The notes: generated by a model not told the origin, from the letters alone. Shown: positions 46,434-55,190, counted from the first letter of the stretch. The stretch is DNA of 64,000 bases from Actinoplanes octamycinicus (GCF_014205225.1 NZ_JACHNB010000001.1:9591501-9655500), one strand, 5' to 3'. Translations and numbers: made by a program.

Positions 46434-47105
46434 CTATCCCCAGACGCGGAGGAAGAGGTTGCCGAGGAGGTTCAGGATGTGCAGGACCAGCGGATAACCG
46501 CCGGGGAAGAGGCTGAAGACGAGCAGCAGCAGCACCCCGATGTTCTTGTCCTCGAACCACAGGCGCATCCACTGCATCCCGTGCCCGGGCCGGGGCAGCG
46601 CGCAGTACAGGATGCCGAAACCGTCCAGCGGCGGGATCGGGATCAGCGCCAGCAGGCCGAACGCGAGCAGGCCACCGCCCAGCGAGAGCAGCACCTGCTG
46701 CATCCAGGTGTCGCCGAAACCGTGCAGCACATCGGCGACGCTGAGGTAGCGCAGGACGCTCGCGTCCGGGACGGACAGGGCGAAAGCGGCCAGCAGCAGC
46801 TCACCGGCCAGGATGCAGGCGACCGGGCCGGCGGCGAAGACCGCGGCGGCCCGGCCCCGGCCGCGCCAGCGGGGCACGTCGTCGACGGTGAGCTGCTTGC
46901 CCCAGCCCATCCCGCCGAGGGCGGCGCCGACCGCGCCGAACGGGTCGATGTCGTGGCGCAGACTCGGGGCCATCCGGTCGCCGCGCTCGGCCAGGCCGAC
47001 GGTCCGCGCGGTGAACCGGATGGCGACCGCGCGCAGCATCAACCCACAGAGAAAAGAGACGACCAGCGCTACGAACGCGACCGGCGTCCCGAGCGCGAAG
47101 AGCAC
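46434..47105 (-). CDS. site-2-protease-like membrane protein lacking HEXXH
   Basis: 223 aa with about five membrane segments. The family's DPFG motif (HDIDPFGAVGAAL) and the second-half motif LIPIPPLDGFGI are clear, and MGWGKQLTVD resembles the usual GWAKPV segment. The zinc-binding HEXXH helix should lie in the first membrane segment, but that segment reads FLCGLMLRAVAIRFTART, with no His or Glu. It is probably proteolytically inactive. It sits 12 bases after parA in the segregation block, where M50 homologues are conserved in many actinobacteria. Confidence 0.85.
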   Translation of the reverse strand: MLFALGTPVAFVALVVSFLCGLMLRAVAIRFTARTVGLAERGDRMAPSLRHDIDPFGAVGAALGGMGWGKQLTVDDVPRWRGRGRAAAVFAAGPVACILAGELLLAAFALSVPDASVLRYLSVADVLHGFGDTWMQQVLLSLGGGLLAFGLLALIPIPPLDGFGILYCALPRPGHGMQWMRLWFEDKNIGVLLLLVFSLFPGGYPLVLHILNLLGNLFLRVWG

Positions 47106-47117
47106 GGAGCCGAGAAC

Positions 47118-48050
47118 CTACCCTCGTTCGACCTTGGCGGCGATGACCTCGCGAGCCAGCTGACGGTAGTTGCGGGCGCCCGAGGACGCCGGGTCCAGCG
47201 TAGTGATCGGCGCGCCGGCCACGGTCGACTCCGGGAATTTCACCGTCTTGGTGATCACCGTCTGGTACACCTTGTCGCCGAACGCCTCGACCACCCGCTG
47301 CAGCACCTGGCGGCAGTGCGTGGTGCGGGAGTCGTACATGGTGGCGAGGATGCCCTCGAGCTCCAGGTCGAAGTTGAGCCGCTCGCGCACCTTGTCGATG
47401 GTGTCGAGCAGCAGGGCGACACCGCGCAGCGAGAAGAACTCGCACTCCAGCGGGATGAGCACGCCGTGCGCGATGGTCAGCGCGTTGATCGCCAGCAGGC
47501 CCAGCGAGGGCTGGCAGTCGATCAGGATGAAGTCGTACTCCTTGCGGACCGAGCGCAGCGCCCGGGCCAGGGCCATCTCCCGGGCCACCTCGTTGACCAG
47601 CTGGATCTCGGCCGCGGAGAGGTCGATGTTGGCCGGCAGCAGGTGCAGCCCGGCGACATCGGTCTTGATGATGACGTCCTCGGTGGTGACGTCGTCCTGC
47701 ATGAGCAGGTTGTAGATGCTCAGGTCGAGGTTGTGCGGGTTGACCCCGAGACCGACCGAGCAGGCGCCCTGCGGGTCGAAGTCGACCAGCAGCACCTTGC
47801 GCCCGTACTCCGCGAGGGCGGCGCCCAGGTTGATGGTGGTGGTCGTCTTTCCGACTCCACCCTTCTGGTTCGCCAGCGCGATGATCCGGGCCGGACCGTG
47901 CCGGTCGGTGGGCATCGGCTCCGGGATCGGACGGCGCATCGTGTACGCCGTCGGGTCGGCAGGACCGAGGTCAGCGCCCAGATCCAGGGAATTCTGCTGA
48001 TCGCGGAGCGCGGTGGTCCAGGCCTCCGCACGCTCGCCGTTCCCTGACAT
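47118..48050 (-). CDS. ParA-family chromosome partitioning ATPase
   Basis: 310 aa. The deviant Walker A motif IIALANQKGGVGKTTTTINL is near residue 60, with Walker A' VLLVDFDPQGACS and Walker B FILIDCQPSLGLLAINAL. This is the second ParA (not the oriC-linked one) that accompanies scpA-scpB in actinobacteria. The head of about 55 residues is not conserved. GAGGGGG-rich sequence precedes ATG 48050. Co-directional with xerD upstream and the S2P-like gene downstream. Confidence 0.93.
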   Translation of the reverse strand: MSGNGERAEAWTTALRDQQNSLDLGADLGPADPTAYTMRRPIPEPMPTDRHGPARIIALANQKGGVGKTTTTINLGAALAEYGRKVLLVDFDPQGACSVGLGVNPHNLDLSIYNLLMQDDVTTEDVIIKTDVAGLHLLPANIDLSAAEIQLVNEVAREMALARALRSVRKEYDFILIDCQPSLGLLAINALTIAHGVLIPLECEFFSLRGVALLLDTIDKVRERLNFDLELEGILATMYDSRTTHCRQVLQRVVEAFGDKVYQTVITKTVKFPESTVAGAPITTLDPASSGARNYRQLAREVIAAKVERG

Positions 48051-48150
48051 CGCCCTCGCCCCCTCCCGACTCGATGCCCGACTGTACGCCACGCGAGCCG
48101 CCCCATCGGGGTCAGCCGTTCGGCGTGTCGCACCTATGGGTGCGTAGCTT

Positions 48151-49065
48151 CTAACGAGCGCGAGGGTGAGAGGTCGCGTAGACCTCCCGCAAGCGTTCGA
48201 CGGTCACCAGCGTATACACCTGCGTCGTGGTGACCGAGGCGTGTCCCAGCAGTTCTTGAACCACGCGCACATCGGCCCCGCCGTCGAGCAGATGCGTGGC
48301 GTAGGAGTGACGCAGCGTGTGCGGGCTGACCGCGTACGGGCCGTCCACCGGGAGGCCGGCCGCGGTGGCGCAGCGGTGCAGCACGGTCCACGCGCTCTGC
48401 CGGGAGAGCCGGCCGCCGCGGGCGTTCAGGAAGACGGCCGGGGTGCCGCGCCCGGCGTCGGCCAGCGTGGGACGGGCCCGCACCAGGTAGGCCTGCAGTG
48501 CCGTCTTCGCGTAGCCGCCGATCGGGACCAGCCGGGCGCGGCCGCCCTTGCCGCGCAGGGTGGCCGCGTCCTCGCCGGTCAGGTCGAGGTCGTCGATGTC
48601 GGCGCCGACCGCCTCGGAGATCCGCGCCCCGGTGCCGTAGAGGAACTCCAGCAGCGCCCGGTCGCGCAGGCCCAGCGGGGTGTCCGCGGCCGGCACCGCG
48701 AGCAGCCGGTTCACCTGGTCCACGTCGAGCGCCTTGGGCAGGCGCTTCGGCGGGGCCGGCGGGTGCACGTCGGCGGCCACGTCGTGGGCGACCAGGCGCT
48801 CCCGGACGGCGAACCGGTGCAGGCCGCGGACCGCGCTGATCGCCCGGGCCGCCGAGGACGAGGCCAGCCCGCCCTCCCGCAGCGTGGCCAGGTGGCCGGT
48901 GACGTCGGCCGGGCGGACCTGGGACAACTCCTCGATGCCGGCGGCGGTCAGCTGCTCGGCGTACCGGTCCAGGTCGCGGCGGTAGGAGGCGAGGGTGTTG
49001 CGGGACAGGCCGCGCTCCACGCCGAGATGGTCGAGATATGCCTGGATCGCCCGGTCGAGTGTCAG
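48151..49065 (-). CDS. xerD: tyrosine recombinase XerD, apparent CTG start
   Basis: 304 aa. The N-terminal SAM-like core ([20 protein letters not shown]) is followed by the catalytic domain with Arg in [41 protein letters not shown] and the nucleophile Tyr there. It resolves chromosome dimers at dif with XerC. No ATG, GTG or TTG lies at the normal start. CTG at 49063-49065 begins at the right residue, has GGAGGT six bases upstream and overlaps the ald stop (CTGA). I take it as the start; the next GTG would cut into the fold. Confidence 0.88.
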   Translation of the reverse strand: MTLDRAIQAYLDHLGVERGLSRNTLASYRRDLDRYAEQLTAAGIEELSQVRPADVTGHLATLREGGLASSSAARAISAVRGLHRFAVRERLVAHDVAADVHPPAPPKRLPKALDVDQVNRLLAVPAADTPLGLRDRALLEFLYGTGARISEAVGADIDDLDLTGEDAATLRGKGGRARLVPIGGYAKTALQAYLVRARPTLADAGRGTPAVFLNARGGRLSRQSAWTVLHRCATAAGLPVDGPYAVSPHTLRHSYATHLLDGGADVRVVQELLGHASVTTTQVYTLVTVERLREVYATSHPRAR

Positions 49066-50177
49066 CTCAGCACCTCCGTGAGCGGCAGGGTCGCCATGCC
49101 GTGCGCCTCGGCCACCGGGCCGTAGACCACGTGACCGTCGTGCGTGTTCAGACCGGCCGCCAGCGCCGGGTCGCGCCGCAGGGCGTCCCGCCAGCCGCGG
49201 TTGGCCAGTTCCAGAGCGTACGGGAGAGTCACGTTGGTGAGCGCGTAGGTGCTGGTGTGCGGCACCGCCCCGGGCATGTTCGCCACGCAGTAGAACATCG
49301 ACCCGTGCACCCGGTAGGTCGGGTCGTCGTGGGTGGTCGGCCGGGACGCCTCGAAACAGCCGCCCTGGTCGATCGAGATGTCGACCAGCACGCTGCCCGG
49401 CTTCATCCGCTCCACCAGGTCGTTGGAGATCAGCGTCGGCGCCTTCGCGCCGGGCACCAGGACCGCGCCGACGACCAGGTCCGCGTCCAGGACGGCGCGT
49501 TCGATCTCGTACGCGTTGGAGGCGATCGTCTGCAGATGCCCCCGGTAGTCGGCGTCGGCCGCGCGCAACCGGGCGATGTTGCGGTCCAGCAGCATCACCT
49601 CGGCCTGCATCCCGAGTGCGATCGCGGCCGCGTTCATCCCGGACACGCCGGCCCCGATCACCACCACCTTGGCCGCGTAGACGCCGGGCACCCCGCCCAT
49701 CAGCACGCCGCGCCCGCCGCCCTGCCGCATCAGGTGGTACGCGCCGACCTGCGGGGCGAGCCGGCCGGCCACCTCGGACATCGGGGCCAGCAGCGGCAGC
49801 GACCGGTCCGGCAGCTCCACCGTCTCGTACGCGATCCCGGTCACCTTCCGGTCGATCAGCGCGTCGGTGCACTCCTTGGACGCCGCCAGGTGCAGGTAGG
49901 TGAAGAGCACCTGGCCCGGCCGCATCCGGTGGTACTCACTGGCCACCGGCTCCTTGACCTTGAGGATCAGGTCGCCCTCGGCCCACACCGCGTCGGCGTC
50001 CGGCAGGATGGTCGCGCCGGCGTCGCGGTAGTCGGCGTCGGTGATCGACGAGCCGAGCCCGGCGGCGCTCTGCACGAACACCTGGTGCCCGGAGCGGCTG
50101 AACTCGAAGACCCCGGCCGGGGTGATCGCCACCCGGAACTCGTTGTTCTTGACCTCGCTGGGAATACCTACCTTCAC
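49062..50177 (-). CDS. ald: alanine dehydrogenase
   Basis: 371 aa, the normal length. Features include [20 protein letters not shown], the catalytic Lys and His region ([19 protein letters not shown]), an NAD-binding [20 protein letters not shown] and [20 protein letters not shown]. It interconverts L-alanine with pyruvate and ammonia using NAD. GTG 50177 follows GAGGGGG. The upstream reading frame stays open through antisense of the barstar gene, but the family start is clear. Overlaps xerD by four bases. Confidence 0.95.
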   Translation of the reverse strand: MKVGIPSEVKNNEFRVAITPAGVFEFSRSGHQVFVQSAAGLGSSITDADYRDAGATILPDADAVWAEGDLILKVKEPVASEYHRMRPGQVLFTYLHLAASKECTDALIDRKVTGIAYETVELPDRSLPLLAPMSEVAGRLAPQVGAYHLMRQGGGRGVLMGGVPGVYAAKVVVIGAGVSGMNAAAIALGMQAEVMLLDRNIARLRAADADYRGHLQTIASNAYEIERAVLDADLVVGAVLVPGAKAPTLISNDLVERMKPGSVLVDISIDQGGCFEASRPTTHDDPTYRVHGSMFYCVANMPGAVPHTSTYALTNVTLPYALELANRGWRDALRRDPALAAGLNTHDGHVVYGPVAEAHGMATLPLTEVLS

Positions 50178-50252
50178 TGTGATTACCCCCTCTATCCGGC
50201 ACGCTACCCACTCGCTATCCCCCCAGAAGAGACTTACCGGTACGGTCGCCCG

Positions 50253-51461
50253 ATGAGTGGCGGCTTCCCCTGGCTTCTCGTCGACCAGAACATCGACGAC
50301 GGCGACGCGGTCGTGGCGGCGTGCGCCGACATCGACGGCCTGTTCGCCGACCCCGGGGAGCCACCCGTCGAGCGGTACACGGTGCTGGGCTGCGCCCCGG
50401 CCGGCCGGCTGCGCGCCGCCTGCGACGGCTACGGCCCGGCCTGGCTGGGCAATATCGGACTGGAGACGATCCACCGGCCGGAGTCGAAGCATCCCCGGGA
50501 GTGCTGGGAGTGCACCGAGGAACTGCTCGACCTGACCGTGGTGTCGGCCCGCCCGGCCGGCTACGGGGTGTTCGACGTGGTCCTCGAGGGCCGGCTGCGG
50601 ATCGACCCGGAGCACCGCAAGCGGCGGCGCGGGCCGGACCGGGCGCCGGAGGCCGACGGCTACGTGCTGACCGGGATCACCGGCGAGGGCGAGGAGATGT
50701 TCGGCACCTGCCAGGATGTGTCCGGAGTGTTCCGGCCGCGGCCGGAGCCGTTGCCCAAGCCGGCGACCCTGATCGGCTGCCGGCCCGAGCCGCGGCTGCG
50801 CCGGGCCATCGACGCGCAGCAGCGGGGCGCCGCCCGGCACCGCCGGATGATCATCGCGTCGATCTACAGCGTGGCTGACGACGGCACCGCCACGCACATG
50901 CTGGACAGTGGGCTGGGCGCCGAGGTGGCCGGGGTGCGGCCGTCGGTGCTCGGTGACGGACTGCTCGATGTGACGTTCGAGAGCTCGTACGGGGATGCGA
51001 TCAAAGGCGGACGTCCGACCGGGGCCCGGGAGATCTGGGAGCTGTGGCGGCGGGGCCGGCCGGAGAAACCCGGGCTGTGGGCCGACTTCCCGCCGGCGCT
51101 GCGCCACGAGTGGGCCGGGGCGGCGCTCGCCCACCACCGGCCGGGGCCGGACCGGCGGTCCGGGCGGACGTACCACCTGGACGGGCGGTACATCACCGAC
51201 GAGGACGGGTTCTACTGCGCGATCGGCGAGGCGATCAACGGCCCGGGCGGGTATTTCGGGTGGAACGCCGGCGCGCTGCACGACTGCCTGCTCGGCGACT
51301 GGGGCGCGGCGCCCGGCTTCCGGTTGATCTGGCACGACTCGGAGGTGGCCCGGCGGCACCTGGTGCCCGGCTACGACCGGCGCGACTGGTGCCCGGCGGT
51401 GACCATGGACCACCTGCTGGCCTGGCTGGCCGAGGACGGGGTCGAGGTGGAGCTGCGCTGA
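50253..51461 (+). CDS. barstar-domain protein with duplicated N-terminal region
   Basis: 402 aa, soluble. The last 100 residues match barstar, the barnase inhibitor: YHLDGRYITDEDGFYCAIGE, GPGGYFGWNAGALHDCL, GFRLIWHDSE. Upstream are two related blocks, one with YTVLGCAPAGRLRAACDGY (about residue 45) and the other with ATLIGCRPEPRLRRAIDAQ (about 170). A CWECTEELLDLTVVSARP segment lies between. This is much longer than stand-alone barstar (90 aa). It could be an immunity protein with extra binding domains. No ribonuclease gene is adjacent. Divergent from ald. Confidence 0.8.
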   Translation: MSGGFPWLLVDQNIDDGDAVVAACADIDGLFADPGEPPVERYTVLGCAPAGRLRAACDGYGPAWLGNIGLETIHRPESKHPRECWECTEELLDLTVVSARPAGYGVFDVVLEGRLRIDPEHRKRRRGPDRAPEADGYVLTGITGEGEEMFGTCQDVSGVFRPRPEPLPKPATLIGCRPEPRLRRAIDAQQRGAARHRRMIIASIYSVADDGTATHMLDSGLGAEVAGVRPSVLGDGLLDVTFESSYGDAIKGGRPTGAREIWELWRRGRPEKPGLWADFPPALRHEWAGAALAHHRPGPDRRSGRTYHLDGRYITDEDGFYCAIGEAINGPGGYFGWNAGALHDCLLGDWGAAPGFRLIWHDSEVARRHLVPGYDRRDWCPAVTMDHLLAWLAEDGVEVELR

Positions 51462-51481
51462 GCAGCCGGTAACCTGCCGCG

Positions 51482-52042
51482 GTGATCGACGCAGTCTGGG
51501 ATCCGCCACCGCGGCGGCCCCGCCGTTACCTGTCCTACCTCGGCCTGCTCATCATGGTCGCGGTCCTCGCCACACTCGCGGTGGTCTTCTGGACCGGACT
51601 GCAGCATCCGTACGCGAAGGCGCCGGCACCCTGCGACAGACTCGGCCTCAGCGCAGTCACCACCGCCCTCGGCTCCCAGCCGCCCACCGCCCAGCCGACC
51701 GGCTCCGACACCGTCTGCCAGTTCGGCATCACCGCGGCGGACGGATCACCGCTGGCGTTCGCCCAGGTCAGCCTGACCTACACCGAGGACGTCTTCCGGG
51801 CCTGGCTCCACGACCGGCTCCACCCCGCCGAAGGCGACGAGGTCGACGGCGCCCGGCTGACCGTGAGCACCTCGCCCACGGCCCCCACCTGCGACCTCCG
51901 GGTGCTGGTGGCCGATGGCAACCTGCGGGCCGGCCTGTCGCTGGCCTTCCTGGCCGACCAGGCGGCGAAGCCGTGTGACCGGCTCGACGCGTGGGGCACG
52001 ACCGCGGTGCGGATCACCCGGGACTTCGTGGCCCAGCTGTAG
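51482..52042 (+). CDS. single-pass membrane protein, DUF3558-like
   Basis: 186 aa. A short basic head and one membrane helix (YLGLLIMVAVLATLAVVFWT, about 18-38) precede an ectodomain with three or four Cys (CDRLGLSAVTTALG, TVCQFG, TCDLRVLVADG, CDRLDAWGTT). The C-D-L/CxF pattern resembles DUF3558-type exported proteins of actinobacteria, function unknown. Starts GTG 51482, 20 bases after the barstar gene, likely the same transcript. Confidence 0.75.
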   Translation: MIDAVWDPPPRRPRRYLSYLGLLIMVAVLATLAVVFWTGLQHPYAKAPAPCDRLGLSAVTTALGSQPPTAQPTGSDTVCQFGITAADGSPLAFAQVSLTYTEDVFRAWLHDRLHPAEGDEVDGARLTVSTSPTAPTCDLRVLVADGNLRAGLSLAFLADQAAKPCDRLDAWGTTAVRITRDFVAQL

Positions 52043-52101
52043 AGGAACCGGTCGCGGGGGTGCCGTCTCCCCCGCGACCGGTCGTCTTCTCCCCCGGCGC
52101 A

Positions 52102-52115
52102 TGGGAGCGCTCCCA
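52102..52115. promoter_or_regulatory. orphan CebR/CelR-type operator
   Basis: TGGGAGCGCTCCCA, identical to the operator at 14635 and extended by one more pair (A...T) on each side. It lies 60 bases after the DUF3558-like gene and 32 bases beyond the 3' end of the leftward NAD(P)-binding gene. No gene starts to its right within reach. The function here is unknown. Confidence 0.7.
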
Positions 52116-52146
52116 TTGTGTCGATCGGCACCGTTGCTGTAAAGGC

Positions 52147-52959
52147 CTACCGGAACGCGTCCACGTGCCGCCCCAGCCAGTCCGCGAAGGTGCGCGCCGG
52201 CCGGTCCAGCACCCGCGGCACGTCCGGGCTGATCCGCAGCTCGGCCGCCGTCGGCGCGCCGATGATCTGCAGGGTGCCGTCGGCCACCGGCTCCGGCATG
52301 AAGGCCAGCATCTGCTCACGGGCCTGCTCCCGGGTCTGCTCGGTGAACCGCACCGGCTCGCCCAGCACCCGGGCCAGCTCCGCGGCGCGCTGCCGGGGCG
52401 TGCTCAGCTCCGGGCCGGTCAGCTCGTAGACCCGCCCGGCGTGCCCGGGATCGCGCAGCGCCGCCGCGGCCACCTCGGCGATGTCCGCCGGATCGACCAG
52501 CGGCAGCCCGACATCGCCGAACGGGGCGGCCACCGCCCGGTGCGCCCGGACCGGCTCGGCCCAGGCGAACGTATTGGACATGAACCCGCCCGGCCGCAGC
52601 ACCACCCAGTCCAACCCGGACTCCCGCACGGTCCGCTCCAGCTCGCGCAGCGGCGCGTGCGACGCCGCCTCCGGCCGGGTCCCGGCGGCCTGCGAGGACA
52701 GCAGGACAATTCTCGGTACGCCGCCGGCCTTCACCACATCCACGATCGCCGGTCCGTCCAGGTGCGCGCCGGCGCCCGAGACCAGCAGGAAGAACGCCTC
52801 GGCGCCGGCCACCACCGGGCGCAGGCTCTCCGGGTCGGCCAGGTCGGCAGGCCATCGCGGGGCGCTCCGGGACACCGCCCGCACCTGCTCGCCGGCCGCC
52901 TCCAGGGCCGCCACCAGCGGTCGTCCGACGTTGCCGGTCGCTCCGGTCACCACGTACAT
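52147..52959 (-). CDS. NAD(P)-binding NmrA-like / atypical SDR protein
   Basis: 270 aa. Cofactor motif MYVVTGATGNVGRPLVAALE at the start, IVLLSSQAAGTRPEAAS in the middle and DWVVLRPGGFMSNTFAWAEP later. This is the NmrA/quinone-oxidoreductase-2-like branch of atypical SDRs, which may sense redox state or reduce quinones. It is divergent from an HxlR-family regulator 89 bases away, the usual pairing for HxlR control. Confidence 0.9.
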   Translation of the reverse strand: MYVVTGATGNVGRPLVAALEAAGEQVRAVSRSAPRWPADLADPESLRPVVAGAEAFFLLVSGAGAHLDGPAIVDVVKAGGVPRIVLLSSQAAGTRPEAASHAPLRELERTVRESGLDWVVLRPGGFMSNTFAWAEPVRAHRAVAAPFGDVGLPLVDPADIAEVAAAALRDPGHAGRVYELTGPELSTPRQRAAELARVLGEPVRFTEQTREQAREQMLAFMPEPVADGTLQIIGAPTAAELRISPDVPRVLDRPARTFADWLGRHVDAFR

Positions 52960-53048
52960 CCTGACTCCCTCCGGGTCCGTTGTGGACCACTCGGGACGTA
53001 CGCTAATTTCCTGATGACAGTAGGTACCTAGAGGAAAGTAATGGGTTT

Positions 53049-53429
53049 GTGAGGGACGCCACGAGAAGCACGCCGGAGCTGGCCTGCCCGATCGCGCCGG
53101 TGGTCGACATCGTGTTCAGCCGGTGGACCACGCCGATCCTGTGGGCGCTGCACGAGTTCGGCCGGCAGCGGTTCGTCGAGCTGGAGCGCCGGCTGCCCAG
53201 CATCACGCCGAAGGTGCTCACCCAGCGGCTGCGCCAGCTGGAGCGGGACGGCCTGCTCACCCGGACGTACCACGCGGAGGTCCCGCCCCGGGTGGAGTAT
53301 GAGATCAGCGACCTGGGCCGCAGCCTCTCCCCGGTCTTCGCCCAGCTGGCCACCTGGGCCGGCGACCACCTGGGCGACGTCGAGACGGCCCGGGAGAGCT
53401 ACGACGCGACGAAGATGCAGAAGGTGTGA
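53049..53429 (+). CDS. HxlR-family (winged-helix) transcriptional regulator
   Basis: 126 aa. LACPIAPVVDIVFSRWTTPI followed by RFVELERRLPSITPKVLTQR and EYEISDLGRSLSPVF is the HxlR pattern, with a Cys near the N-terminus (residue 13) that often senses electrophiles or aldehydes. GTG 53049 has no close ribosome-binding site. A good one (AGAGGAAAG) precedes ATG 53041, which starts a three-codon ORF (MGL) ending in a TGA that overlaps this GTG. Its target is probably the divergent NAD(P)-binding gene. The 3' end overlaps the convergent VOC gene by 31 bases. Confidence 0.9.
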   Translation: MRDATRSTPELACPIAPVVDIVFSRWTTPILWALHEFGRQRFVELERRLPSITPKVLTQRLRQLERDGLLTRTYHAEVPPRVEYEISDLGRSLSPVFAQLATWAGDHLGDVETARESYDATKMQKV

Positions 53430-53815
53430 CCGGCGGGGTCGGCGTAAACCCGCAGCGGCTCCTCCGGGTCGTCACTGCGGTCGAACCGCAGGGTGGCGCC
53501 CAGGCTCAGCGCCCGCTCGTGCTGCCGGTCCAGCTCCGCCACCGACGACACCGAGGTGTCCAGGTGGAGCTGCTGCGGGATCTGCTGGTCCGGCCAGGTG
53601 GTCGGCTTCAGCTCCGGCTCCTGCTGGAAGGCGAGCCGCACCCCGCCGTCGCCGACCAGCACCAGCCAGTCCCGGCCCTTCTCGTCGTCCTCGCCCGGCG
53701 CCGGCGGCTCGTCCCCGGGCCGGTAGGTGAAACCGAGCAGATGCCGATAGAACTCGGCGAGCCCGCGCGCATCCGGGGTGTCCAGCACGATCGATTGCAG
53801 TCTCGGGAAGCTCAT
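53399..53815 (-). CDS. VOC-family (glyoxalase-fold) protein
   Basis: 138 aa with two VOC halves: SIVLDTPDARGLAEFYRHLL, then LHLDTSVSSVAELDRQHERA and VYADPAGHTFCIFV. This is close to the glyoxalase/bleomycin-resistance-like proteins of actinobacteria; no substrate can be assigned. GGGAG precedes ATG 53815. It is divergent from the quinone oxidoreductase gene and overlaps the hxlR 3' end tail to tail. Confidence 0.88.
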   Translation of the reverse strand: MSFPRLQSIVLDTPDARGLAEFYRHLLGFTYRPGDEPPAPGEDDEKGRDWLVLVGDGGVRLAFQQEPELKPTTWPDQQIPQQLHLDTSVSSVAELDRQHERALSLGATLRFDRSDDPEEPLRVYADPAGHTFCIFVAS

Positions 53816-53888
53816 GACTCCCGTTACTACCCGGCCGCGACCGCCTGACGCGAACATCCGGTTGCGGCGTGTCCATACCGTCTTCGGC

Positions 53889-54866
53889 ATGAGAGCTGTC
53901 GTCCAGGACGTCTATGGCGATGCCGGGGTGCTCCAGCTCCGCGACGTCGCCCGCCCGGCGGCCGGGCCCGGTCAGGTCCTGGTCCGGGTCGTCGCCGCCG
54001 GGGTCGACCCCGGCGTCTGGCACATGATGACCGGCCGGCCCTGGGCGATGCGCCCGGTCACCGGCCTGCGCACCCCGAAGATCCAGACCCGCGGCCGCGA
54101 CCTGGCCGGCGTGGTCGAGGCGGTCGGCGCGGGAGTGACCGGGTTCGCGCCCGGCGACGAGGTCTACGGCACCACGCCGACCGGGTCGTTCGCCGAGTTC
54201 GCCGTCGCGCCCGCGGACCGGCTCGCCGGCAAGCCGGCCAACCTGTCGTTCGAGCAGGCCGCGGTGGTCCCGGTCTCCGGCACCACGGCGCTGCAGGCGG
54301 TCCGCGACGTCGCCCAGGTCCGGGCCGGCCAGCGGGTCCTGGTGATCGGCGCGGGCGGCGGCATCGGCTCGTTCGCGGTCCAGCTCGCCTTCGCGGCCGG
54401 CGCCGACGTCACCGGCGTCTGCAGCGCCGGCAAGGCCGACCTGGTCCGCTCGCTCGGCGCGGCCGACGTGCTCGACTACCGCACCGAGGAGGTGGACGCC
54501 CGCGGCCCGGTCTTCGACGCCGTCATCGACATCGCCGGCAGCCGCCCGCTCAGCGTCCTGCGCCGCGCCCTCACCCCACGCGGCACCCTGGTCCTGGTCG
54601 GCGGCGAGGCCCGCGGCACCGCCCTGCTCGGCGGCATGAGCCGCGCCTGGCTCGCCGCCCCGCTCGCGTCCCTGGTCAGCGGCCAGCACCTGAAGGGCAT
54701 GCTGGCCCGCGAGAACGCCGCCGACCTGGAGGCCCTGGCCGAACTCCTGGAGAGCGGCACACTGCGGGTGGCGGTCGAGCGAGCCTTTCCGCTCGCCCAC
54801 GCGGCGGACGCGATCCGGCTGATCGGTTCCGGCCACAGCCGCGGCAAGCTGGTCATCACGATCTGA
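53889..54866 (+). CDS. zinc-independent medium-chain dehydrogenase (quinone oxidoreductase-like)
   Basis: 325 aa. GroES-like N-terminal domain (AGVDPGVWHMMTGRPW, GRDLAGVVEAVGAGVTGFAP) and NADPH-binding VLVIGAGGGIGSFAVQLAFA. No catalytic-zinc Cys/His/Glu set is seen, which fits the NADPH:quinone reductase branch of MDR. ATG 53889 follows immediately after antisense of the VOC head. Together with the SDR-type protein and HxlR regulator it may form a small electrophile-defence set; this is inference. Confidence 0.9.
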   Translation: MRAVVQDVYGDAGVLQLRDVARPAAGPGQVLVRVVAAGVDPGVWHMMTGRPWAMRPVTGLRTPKIQTRGRDLAGVVEAVGAGVTGFAPGDEVYGTTPTGSFAEFAVAPADRLAGKPANLSFEQAAVVPVSGTTALQAVRDVAQVRAGQRVLVIGAGGGIGSFAVQLAFAAGADVTGVCSAGKADLVRSLGAADVLDYRTEEVDARGPVFDAVIDIAGSRPLSVLRRALTPRGTLVLVGGEARGTALLGGMSRAWLAAPLASLVSGQHLKGMLARENAADLEALAELLESGTLRVAVERAFPLAHAADAIRLIGSGHSRGKLVITI

Positions 54867-54929
54867 CCGCCCGCCTTCCGGCCGCTCTGTCTTCAGGTCC
54901 ACTCCGTCTTCCGGTCCGCTCCGGCTCCC

Positions 54930-55190
54930 GGTCCGCTCCGGCTTACCGGTCCACGGTCCGCTCCGGCTTACCGGTCCACTCCGGCTCACGGTCCGCTCCG
55001 GCTTACCGGTCCACTCCGGCTCACGGTCCGCTCCGGCTTACCGGTCCACTCCGGCTCACGGTCCGCTCCGGCTTACCGGTCCACTCCGGCTCACGGTCCG
55101 CTCCGAGTTCCAGCCCGGGTTCCAGCCCGCTCCGGCTTGCGGTCCACTCCGGCTTGCGGTCAGCTCCGGCTTGCGACCGTCGCTTTGCGG
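54930..55190. repeat. 35-bp tandem repeat array
   Basis: Four perfect head-to-tail copies of a 35-bp unit start at 54955, 54990, 55025 and 55060, with degenerate copies on both sides from 54930 and on to about 55190. Each unit is two similar halves, an 18-mer GGTCCGCTCCGGCTTACC and a 17-mer GGTCCACTCCGGCTCAC. There are no spacers, so it is not a CRISPR array. It lies after the quinone oxidoreductase stop in a gene-free stretch. Confidence 0.9.

Noticed and set aside
54930..55190. Possible CRISPR array.
   Set aside because: Units are directly adjacent, with no unique spacers, and no cas genes are present. It is a plain tandem repeat.
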